Shown here: one piece after another, positions 8,048 to 17,492 of the stretch
How the letters are laid out: every line of letters starts with the position of its first letter
Numbering within the stretch: position 1 is the first letter of the stretch
Assembly (NCBI GenBank): GCA_934121905.1
Contig: CAKOVI010000003.1
Coordinates: 1-64,000 of the forward strand
Length of the DNA stretch: 64,000 nt
Direction of reading: 5' to 3'
Source of the DNA: an uncultured Clostridia bacterium
GTDB lineage: Bacteria > Bacillota > Clostridia > TANB77 > CAG-508
The notes under the pieces: model-generated
What the model was told of the DNA's origin: nothing
Database searches by the model: none
Seen by the model: only the letters and a program-made list of their open reading frames with translations
Program-made: the position numbers and the translations under genes

Positions 8048-9040
8048 TTAATCTTCTTGTTTCTTCTTTCTTGTCATTAACATTTCAACAGCTTTTTTAG
8101 GGTCTAAATTGTTGTATAAAATATCATAAACAGTATTTAAAATAGGAAGTTCTAGGTTTAATTCATCACTTAGTCTTTTTGCAACTTCTATATTATCTAT
8201 TGATTCTATAACCATTCCTACTTCTTTTTTTGCTTCTTCAATAGTTTTTCCTTGACCAATTAAAACTCCTGCTCTTCTATTTCTTGAATGTTCGCTTAAA
8301 CATGTTACTATTAAGTCTCCTAATCCACTTAGTCCATAAAATGTTTCTTTTTCTCCACCTAAGGCAACTCCAAGTTTTCTAATTTCAACTAATCCTCTTG
8401 TTATTAATGCCGCAAAAGTGTTGTCTCCAAAACCAATTCCAGCTGCAACGCCACTACAAAACGCTATTATATTTTTTAATGCTCCACCTAGTTCTACACC
8501 TTTTATATCATTTGATGTATATATTCTCATATATTCATTCATAAATGCATCTTGTACTATTTCCTTTATTTCTTCGTCTTTTGAACCTATTACTAAAACC
8601 GTTGGAACAGCTATTGATACTTCTTCTGCATGGCTTGGTCCAGATAGAGCTCCTACTCTTGCTCCTGGTATTTCTTCTAATATTACTTCATCTAAAGTGT
8701 CTGCTGTATCTTTTTCTATTCCTTTCGAACATACAACTATTGGTTGTTTTTTCACATCTATATATTGTTTATATTTTTTTACGGTATCTCTTGTAAACTT
8801 TGATGGAGTAACTTGTAAAACAAGCTCTACTCCATCTAGTACTTTTTCAAAAGATGTATTGCATTCTACATTTTCAGGAATTACTGCGTTAGGTAAAAAT
8901 TTACACTTTTTTTCATTATTTATTAAATCTGCTTCATCTTGTGCAAATGACCATATCTTTACCTTGTTTCCATTTTTTGCTAAGTGTATTGCTAAAGCAA
9001 CTCCCCAGCTTCCACTTCCTATTATTGCTATTTTTCTCAT
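8048..9040 (-). CDS. gpsA: Glycerol-3-phosphate dehydrogenase [NAD(P)+]
   Basis: This 330-residue cytosolic enzyme makes sn-glycerol 3-phosphate for phospholipids from dihydroxyacetone phosphate. The N-terminal Rossmann motif GSGSWGVALA (7-16), LSGPSHAEEV near 135 and GGALKNIIAFCSG near 185 with the catalytic Lys are present, and the length is standard. It lies directly downstream of plsY (gap of about 70 bases), matching the pathway order. Confidence 0.95.
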   Translation of the reverse strand: MRKIAIIGSGSWGVALAIHLAKNGNKVKIWSFAQDEADLINNEKKCKFLPNAVIPENVECNTSFEKVLDGVELVLQVTPSKFTRDTVKKYKQYIDVKKQPIVVCSKGIEKDTADTLDEVILEEIPGARVGALSGPSHAEEVSIAVPTVLVIGSKDEEIKEIVQDAFMNEYMRIYTSNDIKGVELGGALKNIIAFCSGVAAGIGFGDNTFAALITRGLVEIRKLGVALGGEKETFYGLSGLGDLIVTCLSEHSRNRRAGVLIGQGKTIEEAKKEVGMVIESIDNIEVAKRLSDELNLELPILNTVYDILYNNLDPKKAVEMLMTRKKKQED

Positions 9041-9109
9041 TTTTGTTTACTCCTTTTCATTGGCTGAAAGTACCATTTTTATCTTTTTTAATAAATATTT
9101 TCAAAGAAA

Positions 9110-9751
9110 TTATTTATTCGCATTTTTAAAACTTAGTTTATTTTCTGTTCCATTTGCAATTCTTTTTATATTTGCCCTATGATTAAATATGACTATTGCT
9201 GCTAGAATAACACTAAATATAAAATATTTCATTCCACTTGCTTCAACTATGAAGTTTGTGTTTATAAATAAAGTTAAAACTGGGAATAAAATTGCTGCTC
9301 CGACTGATCCCATTGACACCATTCTGCTAAATGCCATTATTGCTAAAGCAAAAACTAAGCATATTAGTCCTATTTTCCAATTTATCATCATTATTACTCC
9401 AAGTGATGTTGCAACTCCTTTTCCTCCTTTGAATTCAAAGAATATTGGGAAAGTATGACCAACTACAACTAGTATTCCTGCTATTTGAACAAGTACAGCC
9501 TTATCTACATTTTTTACAATACTTCCTGCAATTAATGCTATTCCTATAGCTACAACTCCTTTTAAGACATCACATAAAAGTGTAATTGCCGCTGCTTTTT
9601 TTCCAACTGAGCGTAACATATTTGTTGTTCCAGCATTTCCACTGCCTTTTTCCCTAACATCAAAGCCTGCCATTTTTTTGCTTATTAGTACAGAGAAATT
9701 TATGCTTCCTATTGCATACGCTATTATTGCTATTATTATATATGTTGCCAT
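9110..9751 (-). CDS. plsY: Acyl-phosphate:glycerol-3-phosphate acyltransferase
   Basis: This 213-residue membrane protein has about five hydrophobic segments. The motifs GSGNAGTTNMLR (about 37-48) and GGKGVATSLG (about 108) are those of PlsY. It performs the first acylation in phosphatidic acid synthesis and works with the adjacent gpsA product. Confidence 0.94.
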   Translation of the reverse strand: MATYIIIAIIAYAIGSINFSVLISKKMAGFDVREKGSGNAGTTNMLRSVGKKAAAITLLCDVLKGVVAIGIALIAGSIVKNVDKAVLVQIAGILVVVGHTFPIFFEFKGGKGVATSLGVIMMINWKIGLICLVFALAIMAFSRMVSMGSVGAAILFPVLTLFINTNFIVEASGMKYFIFSVILAAIVIFNHRANIKRIANGTENKLSFKNANK

Positions 9752-9773
9752 AATAATTCACATTCCTTCCTTT

Positions 9774-12700
9774 TTATATGTCTTTCCAATATTTATTCTT
9801 CTTATATAAGAATATTGCTATACCTATTAAAACAAATGCAATTATAATTAATGTTGCACGTCCCATACCTGTTTTAGGTAATATTTTATTTGATAAGCTA
9901 TTATCATTTTTTGACTGTATACTACTTACTTTTGTACTATCTTTTGTACTATCATTATCTTTCACTGTATTGTCATTTTTTTGTATTGTTGTTACTTTTA
10001 TATTTACTTTAGCAATATTATTATATATGTCTTTTACCTCCACTGTTTCCTCAATGTTGCTATCATATGTTTTTGTTAAAGATAATTTGTCACTTGATAA
10101 AGTCCAGCCGTCTAATTTTTGTAATTCATTATTTGCTATTATTTTTGCTATTACTTTACCATTTTTTGTCTCATATTCTACATTAACTTTTAAATCTTTT
10201 TTTGTTGTTTCTTCTTCACTGTTTATATTGGTTATTTTAATCTCTACCTCTTGGATATTTCCAGCCAAATCTTTTATTTGTAATTTTTCACCATTAGAAT
10301 CAGTATTTTTTGTATATGTCTTTGTTAAAACCTTTTCACTATCTGATAATTCCCAACCATCTATTTTTTGTATTTCCTCGTCTGATGTAATTGTTACTTC
10401 ACAACTTTTTTTATCATCTGATAATTCATAACTGACTTTCACAACAGGTGCCTTTTTATCTATATTTTCAACTTTTACATTTACTTTCAAACTTTGCCCA
10501 TTTTCGTCTGTTATTGTTACATCTTCTCCATCTTTTGATGTATTTTCGCTATAAATTTTTGTTAGTGCGTTTGCATCTTCAAGTAAAGTCCATCCTTCAA
10601 CCTTTTTTATACTTTTATTTGCAGTTATAGTTACAGTTACATCTTTATTGGTTTTTGCTTTTGTTGAATAACTAACTGTTGCTAACAATTCTTCTGCCTT
10701 ATTAATATCAGTTACTTCTATAGTTGTTTCTGTTTTATTTCCAGCTAAATCTACAATTTCTACTTTTTCTCCTCCATTTGGAGTATTATCAGTATATGTT
10801 TTGCTCAATGTTCTTTTATCTGTCGAAATTGTCCAACCTTCAACTTCTTTTATCTCCTCATCTGCAGATATTGTAACCTTATTTGAATTTTTGTCTTGTG
10901 CTAATTGTTTAGAAACTGTTATTTTAGGTGCTACTTTGTCTATATTTTTTATAGATATAGTTGCACTTGCAGTAGTTCCTTCTGTATCTGTTATTGTTAT
11001 ATTTTCATTTACGTTTTCTGTATATGTTTTTGTCATTACTTTTTTATCTGTTGTTGATAATGTCCATCCACTTAACTCAGCTAACTCTTTATTTCCTGTT
11101 ATAGTTACATCAACATTTTTGTTTGTTGGTTCTGTTGTCGAATATGTAACCTTAATAGTTAATTGGTCTAATCTTTCATTTACAATTCCTGTTACAATTA
11201 CATTTTCTGTAACTGTATTTCCGGCTAAATCAGTTATAGTTACATTTTCTCCAGAATCCAACGTGTTTGATGTATATGTTTTGGTTAGTACTCTATTGTC
11301 ATCAGATAAAGTCCATCCGGTTTACTTTTTGTATATCTTTGTCTGATGTTAATTTAACATCACAACTTTTTTTGTCTGATGCTAAATTTATTTCTTTTGT
11401 TATAACCGGACTTGTTTTGTCAATATTGCTTACATTCACATCTACTTTATATTCATCTCCTGAGCTATTAGATATAGTTACATTTTCTGTTCCATTTTGT
11501 GTATATACTTTTGTTATTGATTTGTTTTCACTTGATGCTAAATAATTCCATCCGTCTGGTTCTTTTGATATAGCTTCACTTGCATTTATGGTTACTGTTA
11601 CATCTTGGTTTGTTAAATTGGTTGTTGAATATGATACAGTTGCCGTAAAATTGCTTGTTGAGTATTTTATTGAATTTGTTTTTGCGTAATTTATTACATA
11701 TTCTGCATCTTTGTCTGTCATTATTGTTAAATTTGTACAGTCTTTAAATGTGTCACTTCCTATATTTGTTACTGTTTTAGGAATTTTTATAGTTTTTAAT
11801 CCTGTGCAATTTAAAAATGCATATTGCCCAATTTGTGTTACTCCACTTGGTAATTCTACATTTTCTAATTTTTCGCAACCTGAAAATGAATTAGCTCCAA
11901 TCTGTGTAAGCGTACTTGGGAAATTTATATTTGTTAAATTTGTGCATCCTCTAAATGTACCGTTAATAGTTGTTATTCCCTCTCCAAGTGTTACATCTGT
12001 TAAATTTGTACAGTTACTAAGATATGAACCTACTTCTTCTACACTACCTGGTATATTAATTTTTCTCAATTTTTTACTAGACACAAAATTGTTTGATCCT
12101 ATATATGTAACCCCATCATGTATTTTTATCTCTGTTAGATTTTCATTATATATGAAAGCCGTATCACCAATTTTCTTTATACTTGATGGTACTTCATAAG
12201 TCGTCACTTCTTTTCCAGCTGGAAAAATCATAATAACTGTTTTATCTTTGTCACATAAAACACCCTCATAAGAACTATATGTCGCATTATCTTGACTTAC
12301 ATTAATTTCCTTTAAACCAGTACATCCTTCAAAAATATTATTTTCAATTCGTTTTACATTTTTTGGAATTGTTATAGTAGTTAAACTTGTACAATTTTTG
12401 AATGCACCATTTCGCAACACTTCTAGTGAATCCGGTAACACTATATCCTTTAGTGAACTGCATTCAGAAAAAACGCTCATTGCAATTTCTTTTAAAGTTG
12501 ATGGCAAAACTAAACTTGTTAATGACGTACATTTGTTAAATGCGTTCATTTTTATTCGAGTTACACCTTCAGGTATAGTAACACTTGTAATTTTTGTACA
12601 TCCCATAAATGCTTTTAATCCAATACTAGTAATTCCATTTTCTATTACTACTTTTTTTATATTTTCTGCCTCACTACACCATGGACCAGCATCGTCACTT

Positions 12701-12952
12701 ATTGCACTTCCGTCTGGATTATCTCCGCATTGTTCCCTGACCACTTATTGTTAAAGTTCCATTTGCATCTAAAACAGCACTTGCATTCCCCCAAGTCCAA
12801 GAATTATTTGAAGCCTTTGCATGTGTTATTTCATTTAACTTTATTACATTTGTTACAGTCCTTTCTGAATAATTTATTAACAATATTCCAACAGTAATTA
12901 TTGATATAATACTCATTATATACATAATCATTTTCTTTTCATTTGTCTTCAT
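9774..12952 (-). CDS. LPxTG wall protein with LRR and Ig-like repeats; two +1 frameshifts at CGGA
   Basis: The gene lies in three frames joined at CGGA 12727-12724 and 11319-11316; its total length is 3n+2, as two +1 shifts require. Joined, it encodes about 1059 residues: N-terminal signal/anchor helix (8-25), a short GTLTISG-type beta segment, about twelve BspA-like LRR_5 repeats (about 90-400), seven or eight Ig-like repeats of about 80 residues with a conserved GWTL motif, a spacer, and a sorting signal LPKTG followed by a hydrophobic helix and KKNKYWKDI. It is therefore a sortase-anchored surface protein, probably an adhesin (inference). Read without frameshifting it would be three fragments with no ribosome binding sites for the second and third. 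Confidence 0.85.
11316..11319 (-). other. In-frame CGGA, +1 frameshift site 3
   Basis: Zero frame: GTA AAC CGG ATG GAC TTT ATC TGA. The continuing frame: GGA TGG ACT TTA. Other Ig repeats in the same protein have Gly-Trp at this position, so the expected residue is Gly. Confidence 0.85.
12724..12727 (-). other. In-frame CGGA, +1 frameshift site 4
   Basis: Zero frame: ACA ATG CGG AGA TAA. The continuing frame: GGA GAT AAT CCA, leading into the LRR region (KKVVIENGITSIG). Confidence 0.82.
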
Positions 12953-13038
12953 ATTATTTATCCTCCTTTTGATATTTTTGATATTTTCAATATAGCATAT
13001 TATTTATTTTTTTTCAATATTTTATCGAAAAAAATCAC

Positions 13039-13067
13039 TTGACATTCTCCCTCTTTTACGATATCAT
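13039..13067 (+). promoter_or_regulatory. Promoter of the ClpE-like gene
   Basis: TTGACA (13039-13044), 17 bases, TATCAT (13062-13067). No CtsR-type GGTCAAA repeat was seen near it. Confidence 0.55.
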
Positions 13068-13142
13068 ATAATTTGTGAAAAACTACAAATTTAGCACTTT
13101 TCACTAAACAAAAATCTAAAAAAGAAATGAGGAAAATACAAT

Positions 13143-15506
13143 ATGATATGTTCAATGTGTAAAAAAAATCAAGCCTCTATCTTCTCTAGTAAAATCACAC
13201 CAGATGGAAAAAGAGAAATGGAAGGTTTATGTATAAATTGTGCTAAAAAATTGGGAATAAATACCGACGAAATTTTAAAAGCACAAAATCAATCAATTAT
13301 AAATAATCAATCTGAACAAATGAATAAACAATTAGAAGGATTGTTCAAAAATCTTTCCGAAAATTTAGGTTCAATTGATGGCATCGAACTTGGAGCAATT
13401 CCTATAAATGAAACAGATGACTATGAAAATCAAGATGACGAAAATGAAGCTCCAAAAGTTTTTGCAGGTGCAATACCTTTAGGTTCAATATTTGGAAATA
13501 TTTTTGGAGAACCAGAAGCTCAAAATCAATCAGCATCAGGTGGTAATGGAAATACCAAGAAAAAAGTCAAACCCGAAAAAAAGAAAAACAAGAAAAAGAA
13601 ATTCTTAGATACTTATGGTACTAACCTTACTTTCAAAGCACAAAACAATGAACTTGATATGGTAATTGGACGTGAAAAAGAACTTCAAAGAGTTATCCAA
13701 ATTTTAAATAGACGTTCTAAAAATAATCCTTGTTTAATTGGAGAACCGGGTGTTGGTAAAACTGCAATTGCAAATGCTTTGGCTCTAAAAATTGCATCCA
13801 AAAATGTCCCTGCTAAATTATTAAATAAAGAAGTTTATCTTTTAGATATGACCTCAGTTGTTGCAGGAACACAATTTAGAGGTCAATTCGAGGCAAGAAT
13901 GAAAGGAATAATTGCAGACTGCATTCAATATGGAAATATAATTCTTGTAATAGATGAAATTCATTCAATTATAGGTGCTGGTGCAGGTGGAGACGGAGAT
14001 TCAGCAATGAATGCCGCAAATATTTTAAAACCTGCTTTAGCCAATGGTCAAATTCAACTTATTGGTACAACAACAATTAAAGAATATCGTAAATATATTG
14101 AAAAAGATACTGCCCTAGAGCGTAGATTTCAACAAGTATTAATAGAAGAACCTTCTGTTGATGATTCTATTGGCATATTAGATGGAATAAAAAGATATTA
14201 TGAAGATTATCATAAAGTAAAAATTTCAACAGACGTAATTAAACAAACTGTTATCATGTCTGAAAAATATATTCATGATAGATTTTTACCAGATAAGGCA
14301 ATAGACATTTTAGATGAAGCTTGTTCAAGAATCAATTTAGAAAATAAGGATTTATATAAACTAGAATTATTACGCCAAAAATTAAAAGAAGTTCAAGAAC
14401 AAAAAGATGAAGCTGTCACAACTGACTCAACAGAAGATTACCAAAAAGCAGCTAATCTAAAAACTGAGGAATGTCGCCTAATGGAAGAAATTGATAAAAT
14501 TAATTCATCAATGAAAATCCAAAATCTTACTATTCAAGATATAGCAAATGTTATAGAAAGTTGGACAAAAATTCCTGTAAGTAAAATAACAGAAGAAGAA
14601 ACACAAAAACTTCTAAACCTAGAGGCAAATCTTCATAAAAAAATAATTGGTCAAGAAGATGCTGTAAATTCAGTTGCTCGTGCTATTCGTAGAAATAGAG
14701 CAGGTTTAAAATCAACTAAACGACCACCTTCATTCATATTTGTAGGTCCTACTGGTGTTGGTAAAACTGCTTTAGCTAAAGCCTTAAGTTATGAAATGTT
14801 TGGCTCAGAAGATTCAATCATCAGAATAGATATGTCAGAATATATGGAAAGTAACTCTACTGCAAAATTAATCGGTGCTCCCCCAGGATATGTCGGCTAT
14901 GATGATGCAGGTCAATTAACTGATAAAGTAAAGCGCCATCCATATTCTATAATTCTTTTAGATGAAATAGAAAAAGCTCACCCAGATGTATTTAATATTT
15001 TACTTCAAGTTCTTGATGATGGTAGACTTACAGATTCTCAAGGAAATACAGTAAGTTTTGAAAATACAATTATAATAATGACTTCAAATGCTGGTTCTAA
15101 TTTGAACAATAATTCAATAGGATTTGGTAAGTCAGAAGTCGATAAATATAAAATCGAGGAAAGATTAAAAGACGTCTTTAGACCTGAATTTTTAAATAGA
15201 ATCGACGAAATTGTTGCCTTTAATAGCTTAACGAATGAACAATTAATTGATATTGTTGACTTAATGCTTAAAGATACTTCTTCTGCTCTACTTGATAAAA
15301 ATATAACTATGGCGGTTTCTAAAGATGCTAAAGATTTCTTGCTTGAAAAAGGAACTAATCTTAAATTTGGTGCTAGACCTCTTCGTAGAGCTATTCAAAG
15401 ATATGTTGAGGATGAAATTTCTGAGAAGATTTTGAGAGGTGATATTGTTGATGGAGATAGTATCAACGTTGATAGAGATGGAGATAAATTAGTTTTCGAG
15501 AAGTAA
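13143..15506 (+). CDS. ClpE/ClpC-type AAA+ unfoldase with N-terminal zinc finger
   Basis: 787 residues. The N-terminus has a treble-clef-like CxxC pair (Cys3/Cys6 and Cys30/Cys33) as in McsA and ClpE, then a linker with a Lys-rich stretch (about 138-155). Two AAA+ modules follow: Walker A GEPGVGKTA near 200 and GPTGVGKTA near 535, with LVIDEIHS and LLDEIEKAHPD Walker B motifs and a UVR-like coiled coil between. It has no Clp_N repeats, unlike the ClpC at 53747. It probably unfolds substrates for ClpP (family knowledge). A DnaK-like or standalone role cannot be excluded. It lies upstream of pgsA. Confidence 0.85.
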   Translation: MICSMCKKNQASIFSSKITPDGKREMEGLCINCAKKLGINTDEILKAQNQSIINNQSEQMNKQLEGLFKNLSENLGSIDGIELGAIPINETDDYENQDDENEAPKVFAGAIPLGSIFGNIFGEPEAQNQSASGGNGNTKKKVKPEKKKNKKKKFLDTYGTNLTFKAQNNELDMVIGREKELQRVIQILNRRSKNNPCLIGEPGVGKTAIANALALKIASKNVPAKLLNKEVYLLDMTSVVAGTQFRGQFEARMKGIIADCIQYGNIILVIDEIHSIIGAGAGGDGDSAMNAANILKPALANGQIQLIGTTTIKEYRKYIEKDTALERRFQQVLIEEPSVDDSIGILDGIKRYYEDYHKVKISTDVIKQTVIMSEKYIHDRFLPDKAIDILDEACSRINLENKDLYKLELLRQKLKEVQEQKDEAVTTDSTEDYQKAANLKTEECRLMEEIDKINSSMKIQNLTIQDIANVIESWTKIPVSKITEEETQKLLNLEANLHKKIIGQEDAVNSVARAIRRNRAGLKSTKRPPSFIFVGPTGVGKTALAKALSYEMFGSEDSIIRIDMSEYMESNSTAKLIGAPPGYVGYDDAGQLTDKVKRHPYSIILLDEIEKAHPDVFNILLQVLDDGRLTDSQGNTVSFENTIIIMTSNAGSNLNNNSIGFGKSEVDKYKIEERLKDVFRPEFLNRIDEIVAFNSLTNEQLIDIVDLMLKDTSSALLDKNITMAVSKDAKDFLLEKGTNLKFGARPLRRAIQRYVEDEISEKILRGDIVDGDSINVDRDGDKLVFEK

Positions 15507-15520
15507 ATAATAAATAGCCA

Positions 15521-15602
15521 TTGCCCCATTGGGACCGGTTCTTTTTGGGTTCAATGTTACTATTTAAATTGGGTCCAAAAAGAACCGGTCCCAATGGGGC
15601 AA
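15521..15602. repeat. Palindromic REP-like element 2 between the ClpE-like gene and pgsA
   Basis: Two arms of about 28 bases, each containing GGGACCGGTTCTTTTTGG or its complement, flank an AT-rich loop. It ends 15 bases before the pgsA start and could act as a weak terminator or mRNA stability element. Confidence 0.8.
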
Positions 15603-15616
15603 AAAAGGAGGAACAT

Positions 15617-16156
15617 ATGCCAAAATTTGAAAAAAGAAACATACCAAATTATTTAACAGTAATAAGACTAATTCTCGTACCAATTATCTTTGCACTCATT
15701 CTATTGGAATACTACTGGGCTGCATTTGCATTTTTCTTAACTGCCAATATAACAGATGTATTAGATGGAAGAATTGCAAGAAAATATAATATGATTACAG
15801 ACTGGGGCAAATTAATGGATCCTTTGGCAGATAAAATTACACAAATTAGTACAATCTCTGCCCTTATTATAAAAGGTATTATTCCTTTTTGGATTCTAGC
15901 TATTTTAACATTAAAAGAACTTATTATGATTACAGTTGCTTTTGTTCTTTATAAGAAAAAAATTGTAACTGTTCACAGTATGTGGTATGGAAAAGTTGCA
16001 ACAATTTTGTTCTTCATAGCTATTGTTCTTTCATTGTTATCAAAAGGGATTCCTTCACTTTCGGTTATAACTATTTATGCCTTTTATATTGCTATTGGAA
16101 TGACATTATTTGCTGGAATTATGTATGGCAGAAAACTTATTTTTAAAGAATTTTAA
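15617..16156 (+). CDS. pgsA: CDP-alcohol phosphatidyltransferase (PgsA type)
   Basis: The membrane enzyme has the family signature DVLDGRIAR, an eight-residue spacer, then GKLMDPLADK (about residues 45-71), which binds CDP-diacylglycerol and metal. It has about four to five hydrophobic helices and 179 residues, standard for phosphatidylglycerophosphate synthase. The start at 15617 follows AAAGGAGG; the longer open frame upstream runs through the REP-like element and is rejected. Confidence 0.88.
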   Translation: MPKFEKRNIPNYLTVIRLILVPIIFALILLEYYWAAFAFFLTANITDVLDGRIARKYNMITDWGKLMDPLADKITQISTISALIIKGIIPFWILAILTLKELIMITVAFVLYKKKIVTVHSMWYGKVATILFFIAIVLSLLSKGIPSLSVITIYAFYIAIGMTLFAGIMYGRKLIFKEF

Positions 16157-16162
16157 TAACAA

Positions 16163-16199
16163 AAATGTCGCTAAAAATAATTTAAAGCGACATTTTTTT
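16163..16199 (+). terminator. Terminator after pgsA
   Basis: The stem ATGTCGCT/AGCGACAT is followed by a T run. It also faces the end of the minus-strand gene at 16209. Confidence 0.8.
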
Positions 16200-16208
16200 A
16201 ACTAACTT

Positions 16209-16640
16209 TTATTCAAAATCTTCTAGCAACTGATTTAATTCCTGAATTCCTACTACATTAATCCCTTCTTGTAATTCTTTAACATCCTCTTCTCCTAAAT
16301 ATTTTGTACTTATATCTGTAACTCTATATAAAATTTCCTCCCCTTTTTCATTTATATAATACACATTAATAAATCCATCATTTTCTCTTAAAATATACTG
16401 CTTATTTTCATCATTTAAGTTTTGGCCTGTCTCTTTTATTTCTTCTTGTACTGTTTTACTATAATCTTCCCATTCATTTACACAGTCATCTGTAACATAT
16501 TGACTTGAAATCTCAGTTTCATTTTGAACAATGTTAGTATTTTCTGCTTTTTTTTCTTTATTATTCGATATATTAAAAATTTCTATTCCTACAATTAATA
16601 ATATTATTAAACCTATTGATAATAAAATTTTTTTCCACAT
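16209..16640 (-). CDS. BofC-like membrane-anchored protein
   Basis: 143 residues from MWKKILL: one N-terminal hydrophobic helix, a polar linker, then a C-terminal domain with YILRENDGFINVYY, a TDIS motif, GEEDVKELQEGI and ending LLEDFE. This order matches the BofC C-terminal domain of sporulating Firmicutes (recognised by pattern, no search). BofC controls sigma-K processing in Bacillus; in clostridia the role of the domain is less clear. Confidence 0.6.
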   Translation of the reverse strand: MWKKILLSIGLIILLIVGIEIFNISNNKEKKAENTNIVQNETEISSQYVTDDCVNEWEDYSKTVQEEIKETGQNLNDENKQYILRENDGFINVYYINEKGEEILYRVTDISTKYLGEEDVKELQEGINVVGIQELNQLLEDFE

Positions 16641-16700
16641 AACAAATACACCTCTTACATATTTTGGCATATTTATTTATTTTTATTCAACTTTTTTCGT

Positions 16701-16741
16701 ATTGGGGACGGTTCTTTTGAGCTACAAGAACCGTCCCCAAT
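16701..16741. repeat. Palindromic REP-like element 3 (GGGGACGG variant)
   Basis: ATTGGGGACGGTTCTTTT faces its near-complement ACAAGAACCGTCCCCAAT across a five-base loop. Confidence 0.75.
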
Positions 16742-16744
16742 TCA

Positions 16745-16787
16745 AAATGAATGCACCATTAGGACCTAAGTCTTTTTAGTGCATTTT
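16745..16787. repeat. Second-family element downstream of hicB
   Basis: AATGCACCATTAGGACCTAA followed by GTCTTTTTAGTGCATTT. It is almost the same as the element at 17455-17492. The ends form a short inverted repeat (AATGCAC/GTGCATT). Confidence 0.7.
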
Positions 16788-16793
16788 TAGTTT

Positions 16794-17135
16794 TTAATTT
16801 GTTTTTAAATATGAAACTACAGCTTGCTTAATTAATTCATTTATTGAAATATTTTGCTCTATTGATTTCATCTTTGCCTTACAATGTAAATCTGTTCCAA
16901 GTCTTACATTTAACGAACCTTTACATTGTTTATCTGGCTTTTCATTTCGTTCTTTACATACAGATAAATAATGGTCAATTGCTTCCTTAAAATCTTTTTT
17001 CAATTCTTTTACAGTTGTTCCCTCAAATGATATACTATCCTTTGTTAACCCCTCTATTTCTCCACAAAAACACTCATCTTCTTCACTATAGTTAATTTCT
17101 GCCCAATATCCTTTGTATGTCATAATGTTTTTCAT
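16794..17135 (-). CDS. hicB: HicB-family antitoxin
   Basis: 113 residues. The N-terminal partial RNase-H-like fold (YWAEINYSEEDECFCGEIEG, GTTVKELKKDFKEAIDHYL) is followed by a DNA-binding ribbon-helix-helix-type tail (LNVRLGTDLHCKAK, SINELIKQAVVSYL). It abuts the toxin gene: the hicA stop TAA runs straight into its ATG. It should neutralise HicA and repress the operon (family knowledge). Confidence 0.88.
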   Translation of the reverse strand: MKNIMTYKGYWAEINYSEEDECFCGEIEGLTKDSISFEGTTVKELKKDFKEAIDHYLSVCKERNEKPDKQCKGSLNVRLGTDLHCKAKMKSIEQNISINELIKQAVVSYLKTN

Positions 17136-17390
17136 TTAAATCACTCCTATCTCTTTTAATTTATTTATCAATATATTTATCTGATATGGTTTTAAAACAT
17201 TTCCAGGATACGGCTTATGTAATTCAATTTTTATTTCTTTATTATTAATAAAAGCCACCCTTGAACCTGATGTTTTGCCCTTATTTTCTTCATAAAACTC
17301 CAATTTATTCAATAAGCTTTTTGCTTCATCATATGTAAAATCTTTTGGTTTAGATTGTAATCTTTTTAGCTCTTTTTCGAATTTGCTCAT
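17136..17390 (-). CDS. hicA: HicA-family mRNA interferase toxin
   Basis: 84 residues from MSKFEKEL, start chosen after GAAAGGAG. It contains SGSRVAFINN and IELHKPYPGNVLKPYQI, the dsRNA-binding-like HicA core with its His. Together with hicB it forms a type II toxin-antitoxin pair bounded by two copies of the same short intergenic element. Confidence 0.85.
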   Translation of the reverse strand: MSKFEKELKRLQSKPKDFTYDEAKSLLNKLEFYEENKGKTSGSRVAFINNKEIKIELHKPYPGNVLKPYQINILINKLKEIGVI

Positions 17391-17454
17391 TTTATTATAC
17401 TCCTTTCGTCTTAAAAATGCAACTATTTTTAGTCGCAATCATTTATTTTTTGAA

Positions 17455-17492
17455 AAATGCACCATTGGGACCTAAGTCTTTTTGGTGCATTT
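17455..17492. repeat. Second-family element upstream of hicA
   Basis: A direct copy of the element at 16745 with two or three mismatches, in the same orientation, on the other side of hicAB. Confidence 0.7.
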
